From Diphasiastrum complanatum (Eukaryota > Streptophyta > Lycopodiopsida > Lycopodiales > Lycopodiaceae), in assembly GCA_029204225.1 (NCBI GenBank), contig MU831912.1:1-64000 (forward strand): a stretch of DNA of 64,000 nucleotides. Direction: 5' to 3'. The notes beneath the pieces are model-generated. The model ran no database searches and was not told the origin of the DNA. It was given only the letters and a program-made list of their open reading frames with translations. Position numbers and translations under genes: made by a program. Shown piece by piece: positions 22,301 through 33,523 of this stretch (the first letter of the stretch is position 1; each line of letters starts with the position of its first letter).

Positions 22301-24707
22301 TGAACACATATTATGACCATGTTGACAAAGGAACTGCTATTCTAAACTGGATTAAAGGCTGGAAACTTGGGAGAGCTAGAACTAAGAGTTGATTTTACTT
22401 TTCAATCGGCTGCCTAAGCGTGAAGAAGCGAGTGGGTTACTTGATTGTCAGTGGCAACGGAGCCCACAACCCCAGTACCAGGCACCCGAGTCCTTGGGTG
22501 TGTCAAGATGTGACCAGGTGAGAAGACCTGACATGCATTGACCAAGTCAGGGGGCAGTGACTAGCGTCAGGTCCAAGGGTCCGTCTAGGCATGACTGGGG
22601 CATGGGGGTGGTTAAACATTAACTTGGCTACATATTCATGGCTCAGGACTGACATGGCATGCAAGGCGGACAAGTCCGCTCTCTCAAGTTTTTGTCTATT
22701 CCTTCCACTATCATTATGGCACATTCACCTACCTCGAGTGAGACTACTCAAGAATCCTTATCCGATCAGTTTTGTCGCATGCATGAGACCCTTTCTGGCC
22801 TCGTTCTTCGCTTCGATACCATTATGACCGGCTTTGCTACTATGCAGTCACAGATTGATTCTTTACAGCCTCATGGTCCTAGTAAAGCTCCTGTTTTTCC
22901 TTCATTTGGGACTCCCCCTCCATTTGGATTTCCATCTCCCTCTGCTAGTCAGCCTGGTGGTGGACCGTTCATTCCACCTAACCCATCTCCTGGTTTCTTT
23001 TCACGTCCCCCACTTCTTGAGCCACACTTTGCTCGAGACTTTCGTGATAGGGTACAGCTTGCTACCTATTCCGGTTCCTCTGACGGGAACTTATTAGAGA
23101 ATTGGTTTGCTACGCTTGACACATATCTTCAGATCTACCCTAAGACTGATCCTTAGAAGATCCAATTGGCTGCTTTACATTTAGATGGACGGGCCGCCAC
23201 GTGGTGGCGAGTTTATAGAGCTGATCCTGATCGGGAAGGGCTCCATTTATGGCATACTTTTCGCCGTGACCTCCGTCATGCTATGATTGACCCTCAGTGG
23301 CTCGACCGCCAACGTGATACATTCCGTAATCTCACTCAAACCACTGTCATTTCAGGTTGCTCCATATCGCTTGGTCTCCAATGTTGAGTTGCCACTTTGT
23401 TCTGGTGTTCCGAGACCATCAGGGTACCTTGAGAGAATCCTTCTCCTCTCTTGGATAGTTTTTGGGGATGTTGCCGCCATATACTTCAGTGTTGCTCATA
23501 TGTGCTTTGATAATCATTCCCAGCTACACGTGGATATTGCTCCGATGCTTGCTACTGATGTTGCGGAACCTGTTCCTCGTTCCAAAATTCATGAAAGTCG
23601 GGAGCAGTTATGGACTCGGCTCATTACATTCGCCTCGTCCATTTACATTTACTTTACTTTATGCATAAGCAAGCCTTGGGCCCTTTTTTATTCATTAGTG
23701 ACACTTAGACTATATGGTTGGCCTTTGGCCTTATTATTCATTATTAGGCCATTTGGACATATTACTGGAGAGTGGGGGCCTTCTTGGAGGGCGCAGTATT
23801 TTCCCTCCCAGTTGGGCCCCAGCCACCGAAAGCTCCCTTTTAGGGCTTCCTCTTGGCTATAAGTAGGGAAACTGTGTCATTTGTTATTCAGCTGATGATA
23901 TTGATCTCTCTCTTTAGTCTCCTTAATCTCTCTCTTTTCTGCTTTCTAGGGTTAAGTCTTGCTTATGTGCTGCTTTCATAGCTTAAGTCTTGCTTATGTG
24001 ATGCTTTCATAGCTTAGCTCTAGATCAGCTGTGGCTCTATTCTTAACTGGTTTACACATAGGTTTGGATCCTATCAGGCTCATGGAGGAGCTCGCTGCAT
24101 TTCGTTTCGGCATGGGCACGTTCGGCCACCCGGCTGCTCAGGATCCAGAGAGGAGGCAGCTTCCCATTACCTGGTGGACCATGTTCGGTAGCACCTATCC
24201 ATCCATATAGCGTCTTGCACTGCGTGTCCTTTCTCAGGTATGCATTTCATTTCATCCTCCATTGCTGTGTTTCGTTGACCTTCCATCCGTGCACATGTGC
24301 TGAAGCATTTCATTGCACGTACCACAGGACTGCGCTGCCTCCATGTGTGAGCGTAATTGGAGCACATGGGCACTCATTCACACGAGGAGAAAAAACCGGT
24401 TGTCAGTGAGTCAGTTGGAGCGGTTGGTGTTCTGTAGCACCAACGCACGTCTCGCCAGGAGACTTCCAACCATTACGAGCGCATTGCAGGTGATAAGTTA
24501 TTCTTCCATAGGAGTTTGGTTGACTCCTGGTATGTTGGTTTCATTTCTTGATAAAGTTGTCTCTCTGACATGCAAATTTTAAACCTTGCAGACGAAGATA
24601 TCTGATTTGGAGAGCCAAGTTGACTTGCCTATGGACAGCACCCATCCCATGCCTGCAGATGACCTGGGCACACAGTTGATGGCAGAGAGAGAGAGGGAGC
24701 TTGCCGA

Positions 24708-24771
<64 letters not shown>

Positions 24772-27700
24772 CGGGCTTGAGCACAGAGAGCCTCCATTGT
24801 ACGAGGCAGATGAGCTAGTGTCAGAGGATGATCAGGAGGATGAGCCCATTCAGGTTGTGTTCGCCAGATCAGAGGGGGATGAGGCATATGATACAGGTGT
24901 TGGGCACATGCCTAGAGCAGGGGTCACAGGTGCATCAGGTGGTAGAGGTGGGACACATGCCACAGATTATACCGGGAGACGGGCAGGGCACATAGGGGGG
25001 GCCAGTGGCATACCTTCTTATGTTGATATGATGGAGGAGGCTCTTGATAGGGGGCAGAGTGATTTGGGCTTACCTTCCGCAGCTGCTTGGATGTGTGCAT
25101 CACAGAGTCATGGGCATTTCTACGACAGCACACTAGAGGAGTCACCAGATGACTTTGATTGTACCGATTGGGAGGCCATGCAGGGTCCGCATGGTGCACA
25201 GGATGAGTCACGGGATCAGGCATAGGTTGATCCAAAGGATGGTGCACATGATGAGTCCCAGAGCCCAGAGCATTTATATTCGGATGCCCAGCTGGACGAC
25301 TTGATTGCAGAGTTGGATTCAGAGGCCCAGCAGAGGCCGAGCGTCGGGGCGCCCCCATCCTCTCTTGGCAGCATGCCCTACACAGAGTCTCAGCCAGAGC
25401 AGCTACACGAGGTGCCTGCAGTTCCTCCAGTTCCTCAGAGGGTGTACGTGCGCCGCACAGCACCTTTAGTGCCACTGATGCCGTTGAGGCCATGAACCCC
25501 TCCATCGCCATCCACTTCTGCAGCACCAAGTCTCCATGGCAGGCCACCATCTGTGCCCAGGTTTTCTCTTGCAGCGCCCACATCCACAGTGGCTCCTTCA
25601 GTGGCTCCTCCAGTGGCTCCAGTGCCCAGGTTTTCCCTTGCAGTGCCCACATCCACAGTGGCTCCTCCAGTGGCAGCACTCAGTATGTACCAGTACCGGC
25701 CACCGCAGCGCCCCTTTCAGTACATATCGCCGCTATACTTGCCTCCTGTAGGGACGGCCCCTCCACAACCAGTTCCTCCACCAGCAGCAGGCCCACGGGC
25801 ACACACTCCACGGACCTATCCTCCAATATCCGCTGCACAGGGTCACCCATCTTTGGCTTCTCTATCCGAGCCGACCTCAGCTTGGGCCCAGCCTAGCCAG
25901 CCAGGTGATCTGCATGGGGGTGATGAGGCATTGACAGCTCCCCTCGTCCACAAGAGACCAGGAAGGCCCAAGGGTGCACCGAACAAGAAAGGCAGAGCAC
26001 TGAAACAGCCAGGGAAGAGAGGACGACCTCGCAGGGCCCCTGGTGCAGGTAGAGGTGCAGTATCACAGCCAGCTGGAGCAGGTCTGGTCGGTTTGGCTTG
26101 CTTGGGGGCTGATGCGGAGTTAGATTGGGAGGATGAGGATGACGAGTCCTCCTCCTCGGATACACAGCCCATGCCAGTTCCAGACAGGCATGGATATCAG
26201 TTGCGAGAGTCAGCTCGGGGCCCTGAGTTGTCTCCGGAGCATTCGTCTGAGTTAGAGCCAGAGCATTGATTGTAGCTCTAGTATTTTATTTTTAGCAGTT
26301 TGATATCATGTTCCATGCTTGGCGACCAGATGGTCGAACACTGTATTCAGACCATTTGCCATATTATATCCAGTGTTGGACGTATTCTATTCACTGCACA
26401 TTGTGTATTTGTCAATGTGTAATTGTGATGCTCTATTTTCAATTTTATTTCGAATGGTATGTGAGTATTTTCAATTAGTTTCAACTACAGAGATTGATAG
26501 CAGATGCAAAACAAAAAAATACAACCCCCTCTTTAGCATTTCATAAACACACACATTACACCAGGCATGCGTTGCACAAAAAACACATTGAACATTAATT
26601 CAACAGTGGTATCAAAATAACAGTACGTATCCCGCCACATACGGCTGGGGCTGTTCTTTACACTGTGTCAAACGCTAAATGTTGCCTCATCTTATGCCGA
26701 AAACCACATAACAATAGCCAGCCACATACAACTGGATCCTATCCACTCTAAACATTTCTACGGATCCTCCACAGACTCCTCGCCCTCGTCAAGTGCATTG
26801 TTTTGTAGCTCTCGCTTTGCCTCCCGGTTAGCCCGAGCTGCCTTCTGGTCAGCCCGACGGCGGGCAGCCCTTTCCCTGACCATGATGAGCTGCCGTCGTG
26901 TGAAGTTCATTCCGATCTGCTCATCCAAATCCAGCTCGACAGCGGGGGCAGGGGCCACACAGCGGGGGCGGGGATCTGCAGCTCTAGGTGTCTCTCCCGA
27001 GTCTGTCACAGCATCTCTGCAATGTATGCCTCTCCAGCCTCTCTCTCACAGCCTCTCACTGGCTCTCACAGCCTCGTGCCTGCCTATTTAACCCCACAGC
27101 CTGTTCCCCCATGTGCAGTTGTTGATGATCCCTCCATGTGCCCTTGTACTTGTCCCCATTTGTTGCTCCCCCACGTGCTGCACTCCCATTGGCCCCATGG
27201 CCCACTGTACCTGCCCCATGTATTGCCCCACCACATGCTGCACTCTGATTGGGTCCGTGGTCTGCTCCCCCACAGTGCCCATGTGACGGTGTATCTGTCC
27301 GGATTTGCTGCTCCCCCACATGCTGCACTCCCTTTGACCCCAAGGTCTGCTCCCCCACAGTGCCCCCTGTACAGTCCCTTTGTACAGTCCCCCCTTTTTT
27401 CTAAACCTTGACACTTTTTTTTTCAAATTTTTTTACCCTAAAATACCCTAGTAAAAGGGGTTTTTAATAAAAAATAATAATAATAAAATATTTTTATTAT
27501 GGTACCGCCCTGGTACCGCAGGTCTGAGGGCGGCACCATAATGGCGGTACCACCATTATGGTACCGGCGGTACCATAATGGCGATACCATGGGGTACTAT
27601 GATTCAGTTTATGATGATTGCTCCTCTTTAGCCTCCTTAAGCATTATCTTCCTGCTTCTTAGCTTAAGTCCTGCTTTCTAGCATAGCTAGTGAATCTTAG

Positions 27701-30700
27701 CTTGTAACTTGGTATCAAAGCACTTTCCTGCAGATTGGTGGAGGCTGTCCAGCGCCCTACCACCCATCACTTTCATCGATTTTTCTCCGTCATTTTTGCA
27801 AATTGGTGGTGGCTGTCCAGCGCCCTACTACCCATCACTTTCGATGATTTCTTCATCATTTTTTGCAGTTTTGGTGGAGGCTGTCCAACGGCCTGCTAAC
27901 CCATCACTTTCGTCGATTTTTTCGGCAGATTTTCATTGTTTTTGCAGATTTGGTAGCTACTGCCCAACGCCCTATTACCTCATCATTTTCGACACTTTTC
28001 GTCACCGATTTGCTGTCCATTTTTTATATTGATTGGAGGCTGTTTAGCGCCCTACTACCATCTCATTTTCAGCGGTAACCCATCACTTTCGTCGATTTTT
28101 TTGGCAGATTTTCATTGTTTTTGCAGATTTGGTAGCTATTGCCCAGCACCCTACTACCTCATCATTTTCAACACTTTTCGTCACCGATTTGCTGTCCATT
28201 TTTTATATTGATTGGAGGCTGTCCAGCGCCCTACTACCGTCTCATTTTCAGCGGTTCTTTTCACCGACTTGTTGTCCGTTTCGGCTATTGATTGGAGGCT
28301 GTTCGGCACCTTACTTCAGCACCTTTTTTCAGCCTATTGTGGATCTTGGTAGTTGCTGCCCAGTGTCCTATTATCTTCAGCTTTTACCTCTCTTTGTTGG
28401 CACTACCGAGTGAACGACGGATCAGCACCCACCTGGGTATTGCTTGCGCCCTTTTTGCACTTCCTTTTTGCACCTACTTGCTGTCTTTTCTGCTCACATA
28501 CTGCTCTTTCCAACCCCCTATTCCTGTTCATATTTGTTGCCTCACACCCTCCTCTGTCCATTTTTCCATTTTGTTAGAGACCTTCTACTTTCTCAGCCCC
28601 TTATTTTTTGATTATTATCCATCTTGATTGGCTGTTTCTGTGCCATTTTGGGTGATTTTGGAAGTTAGACTAAGATGACAAACGTCCTCTCCCTCAGGTT
28701 TTGTCTCTTCCTTAGTCCTTATGGCAACTTTAGAAAACCCACCGCAGAGCTCTTTAGATGATCGTTTTACACATATTGATGCCCGCATGGATCATCTTGA
28801 GAGTTGTATTGATCGTGTTCTTTCTAGCCTAGAGCCTATCCTACCACGAAAAGATACCATCCCCCCAGACATTCTTTATCATCTTGGTAAAGCACCTTTA
28901 TTTCCTATTTTGAGTACGCCTGCTCCTGCTTCATCTTCAGGAGGTGCTTTTGGGATTACGTTTGGTCTCCCTTCATATAATGCTAGTCCTTATGGGTCTC
29001 CTTTCGGGTCTTCTGTACCACCACCTGGATTTCCCTACGCACCACGAGGATTTCCTTCTCCTACTTTTTCAGGTAATCATGAGCCCCATTTTGCTCGTGA
29101 TTTTCGTGATCGCATCCAGCTTACTCATGATTTTCGTGATCACATCTAGCTTAGTACTTATTTTGGTTCGTCCGACGAGAATATCTTGGAAAATTGGTTC
29201 TCTAAATTAGAGACCTATTTTCTTATATATCCCCAGACTGAAACCCAGAAAGTGCAGTTGGCTGCATTACATTTAGATGGTAGAGCTCAGACTTGGTGGC
29301 GTGTTTATCGCTCTGAGCCTACTCGTGAGGGGTTACATATATGGCCCACTTTTCATCAGGATCTTCGTATGGCTATGATTGACCCACAGTGGTTGGTTCG
29401 CCAACGTGATCTATTTCGTAGCCTTCACCATACTAGTGATTTGACTGCTTATATTGATCAGTTTATTGAGCTTTCCTACCTTTTTACTGATCTTCATCCT
29501 ACAGAGCTTATTTCACGTTTTCTTGCTGGTCTTAGAGACACCTTACGATATGATGTCTCATCTTTTCGGCCTCTTACTCTCTCAGATGCTATCTCCTTGG
29601 CTACTACCTTGCAGCATAAGTATCCTAAGTTATCCACTTCTTCTCGTTTTTCTTGCTCTCATTCCACTGCTTCTCCTACTTTTGCTTCTTCTACTACCGT
29701 TCCTCCCGGTCCTCCTACCGCTGTTTTTTACCATGAGGCTCTTACTCCTGATGATTCTGATATTTATATCCAGATTCTTGATATTCCTGACCCACATTCT
29801 GTTGATGAGCCGGCTGACCCGCTTCCGCCGCTTGCCATGCACAACTTGCTTATGCTACTTGGGCTGGTGGGCGTCCTGGTCCTCGTTCTATTCGGTTACG
29901 TGTTCACATTTTGGGGCGAGAGTATATTGCTTTGGTGGATACTGGCAGTACACATCCATTTATAAGCAGTTACATTTCCACCAGGATTCGTGCTACACCT
30001 ATTTCTGCTACACAGTCTCTCAGTGTCGAGGTTGCCCGTTCCCATTCTTTTTCCAGTTCTCAGATGTTTCAGGGCTTGGACTATAGCATTGGTGACTTCT
30101 CTGGACAGGCAGATTTCTATATTATTCCTCTGGAGCGCTATGACATTATTTTTGGTGCAGATTGGTTTTTGTCACTTGGTATTGTTACTGTGGATCTTTC
30201 TCAGCAGACACTGTCTTTTACACATGTTGGTCGGCATCATTTACTTTCTGGTATTGATTCTCAGAGTGACTATCAGTTGGTTACCGGGAAGCAGTTTATG
30301 CGTAGCCTGCCAAAGGCTCATGATGCAGCTCTTCTTTCCATCCAGAGTACATTAGTTGCTGCTTCACTTCACCGTCCGTGGGTCCTCTTACTCAGGTTGA
30401 TGCTGCTCCGGATTTACAGGTTGTTGCTTCGTGCCTTGCGCTCATATGCCTTGATTCACAGATATCGTATTCGGTGGTCATTCCTGGTTTCATTGATATT
30501 GAGGCCATATACCTTCGTGGTATTTCTACTATTGCTTTTGTGCCTACCTCAAATAGTCCTCCTGGTTCGGTGGTTGGTGCAATATCTTCTCCATTGGTCT
30601 CTATATCTCCATCTGTTGAGTCCGTTATGGCCAATGTTCCTGCTGATTTCTATGGGGTCCTTGACAGGTCGACGTTTGCTGGTTCCCTCGCTATTGGTGA

Positions 30701-32626
30701 TCAGGTTGTATCTTCTTTCGCTTTATTTCATGGATCTCTGCTTGAGGTTTGTGATCTGCCTCATGATATTTCTACGGTTCTTGACATGATTCATGAGCCT
30801 TTCGCCCTTACCATTACACATTTTCCATCCGAGGATATTTGCCAGATGGTCACTATTACTTATCTAGGGTATTTATATGCTGGGATCTTTCTAGATGAGT
30901 ATACGGGGATCCTTCAGTCTCCTTGTGTTTCTACATATAGGTTTCCTGCAGTCCATGCCGATGCTATGGCTATATGGCATTCTTGGTTATTACATATAGC
31001 TTGGTTTTCATTTGGACCTGTTGATTGGTGCTGGTTTTTCCATATTACTGATCGCCTATGGTGCCGATATCTCTATGATTATGCATGTGGCTCTCTATGT
31101 GTTCCTTGGATTGTTGCTCATTGTCAGGCTTGGCATATCTTGATCTCTTGGGTTATTGCCTCCATTCCAGCTACTGTTTGTCCGGGTGATCTTCAGGTTC
31201 CCCGTCATTTCGGGTTGCTCCATATCGCTTGGTCTCCGATGCTGAGTTGCCACTTTGTTCTGGTGTTCCGAGACCATCAGGGTACCTTGAGAGAGTTCCT
31301 TCTCCTCTCTTGGATAGTTTTTGGGGATGTTGCCGCCATATACTTTTTTCTGCAGGGGAGACTTATGGACTTGGCTCATTACATTCGCCGCGTCCATTCT
31401 TTTATTGTTATTATGCATGAGCAGGCCTAAGGGCCCTTTTTATTCATATATTGGCCTTGGGCCCTATTTGATTATATTTTTAGGACTTGGTCACATTGAT
31501 TTGGAGTGGGGGTCCTCCTATTGGGAGGGTGCACTATTTTTCCTCCAAATCCTTTTCCCTCCCTTTTTTGAATCCTCCATTTGATTCAGGGAGAGGGTAT
31601 AAGTAGGGCATCATTGTATTCCTTTATTCAGTTTATGATGATTGCTCCTCTTTAGCCTCCTTAAGCATTCTCTTCCTGCTTTTTAGCTTAAGTCCTGCTT
31701 TCTAGCATAGCTAGTGAATCTTAGCTTGTAACTATGTGTCTTGAAGCTTGCCTTTTTTAGTAAATGCAGTCGTCTAGTCTTGGCTTAATTGCTTATTGTA
31801 AGATGGTCCTGTGGAGCTTAGCAATTCGCCCTATCATGATGATGTGGTAGGTCTTTGGTTTCATGGGTTTACTAGTTTTGTGGATGGATGGGTGATGTTG
31901 GTATGCTAGGTTGAAGCCAAACTAGACATGATAACGGTTTGAGAACAATGGCAAACATAGGGGAGACAATATCAGTTGCATGGATGAGAAGTTCAAACTC
32001 AAACTCATTAAACTCATGGGTACGGTTTAAGCTTATCTATAGCCTCATGCACCATTGAGGGGGTAGACAAAGAGAAATTTGTGGGTAGTTTGGGCATTGG
32101 GCAAGATGGTAATGGGAGTGGTAACAGGATAGTCAGAGGAGGAAGTGCACATGGAATTAATTCCTACTAGAGGCCATTCAATGAAGAGCTTTACAAAGAG
32201 ATCATTAAGTCTCTTGTCTTCAACTACCTCATAGGTCACCTTCTTAACGAAGTAAGGTATGGTATTGGCATTGGGTCTCATGAAGAAGATGAGAGAAAGT
32301 ATGGGCATGGACAACTTTGAGGTGGAGATGACAACAATCCACATCTTACCCGATGTTAGGAGGGATAATGTAGTGAGATGTCAATTTCAATTTACATGAG
32401 AGAGAGAGAGAGAGAGGAGCTCAGACATGCTTTTAGAAACTTCTAGAGAGAGAACTCATGTTTCTAGAAACTTCTAGAAAGAGAAGTTTCTAGAGAGAGA
32501 AAGAGACAAGGTATAGAATTGCAAGAGAAATAGAGTGTCAAATAGAGAGAGAGGGCGGGTTTTTCATTTTTTAGGGTTTTTTTAAGGTTTTTTAGAGTTT
32601 TGGGATGAGAAATATCGGTAATGTGA

Positions 32627-32667
<41 letters not shown>

Positions 32668-33460
32668 ACTTTATTAATGTCTTTTGCATGCCAAAAGGCA
32701 TATGAGATTAGTAAATGTACATGTCAAATATGTGGTAACAATGGGAGCATATGAAACGTCTCCGAAATAGTCATGAAAACAACATATCTAAATACTCTAA
32801 ACGAAAGTACATGCGATGAAATATGTAGGCGCATAAATACAACTAAATGTCAGGAATGAGGTGTAGCACTATCATCATGTGCTGTCCTACAGCTCGAGCT
32901 GTAACATGAGTATGCGTGAAGCGTTGTCTCTGATATCTGTGAACAAGCATGTCGTCACCATCATCGTCATCCCCAGACTCTGGGTCTTGTTGGGATCTTC
33001 TCCTATAGAAGAAAGAGGTAATCCGAGGCTGAGAAATAGAATGACTTTGTTGAGATGTCTGACATAGGTCTTGTCGCAGTAGGAACATCTCTCGTATCAA
33101 AGTGCAATGCAACGGGAGTCCTCATATTTGTGAGTGATCATAGGGCATCTAAAAATAAAGTGCTCCTCAGACTCCACCTTGCCCAAGAGCATAACTGGCA
33201 AACCTGCTCCTCTCTTGGAATACCATGGTCTCTAGAAGGTTTCACTAAGGGCATAAATAGGGTATCATTTAGACATTAGTAATTCATTGATTATTCAACC
33301 TATTGGTATAGCTTGGGCTCTTCGTGGGAGAACCCTTTGTTATTGCTTTTAGTGTTTTAGCCATTGATTACATCAGAGATGCTCTTGGCCTTTCTTCGTG
33401 GGAGATTCTATTATAGTCATGTATGTCTCATTGATACAATACGCATAGACCGAGTCTATC

Positions 33461-33523
<63 letters not shown>

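Larger units (their letters stand above)
22656..24048 (+). mobile_element. Element C: truncated Ty3/gypsy retrotransposon (gag start, 3' tail, 3' LTR)
   Basis: Begins abruptly just before the gag ATG without 5' LTR or primer site. Gag is joined at about 23348 to a 3' tail that matches 31208-31345 of element B. The join skips the second half of gag and protease. Ends with LTR 23606-24048. The stretch at 23580-23605 before the LTR recurs before the LTR at 63587. Confidence 0.85.
24049..27600 (+). mobile_element. hAT-2: 3' half of a hAT transposon
   Basis: Starts within the transposase C-terminal half right after the LTR of element C and ends in the same subterminal repeats and ACTATG end as hAT-1. 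The 5' half is absent. Downstream it abuts a partial element-B LTR, implying that hAT-2 had inserted into that LTR. Confidence 0.8.
27601..31733 (+). mobile_element. Element B: gag-protease LTR retrotransposon lacking reverse transcriptase
   Basis: Order: partial 5' LTR (27601-27709), primer site, tandem leader, gag, aspartic protease, about 1 kb without RT, RNase H or integrase motifs, purine tract, 3' LTR (31361-31733). The 5' LTR is cut by the end of hAT-2. Element C has the same 3' tail just before its LTR. The tail shared by two copies suggests a family that moves with pol supplied by others rather than one deletion. Confidence 0.82.

Noticed and set aside
24924..25679. 251-codon minus-strand ORF opposite hAT-2
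   Set aside because: Shadow of the GC-rich transposase tail; the plus frame has recognisable AT-hooks and splice-joined domains, the minus frame nothing.
27056..27426. Overlapping 100-130 codon ORFs on both strands
   Set aside because: Translations of a tandem repeat in the hAT-2 3' region.
29630..29842. Basic minus-strand ORF resembling an Arg-rich peptide
   Set aside because: Antisense of the Ser/Pro-rich end of gag; no independent support.
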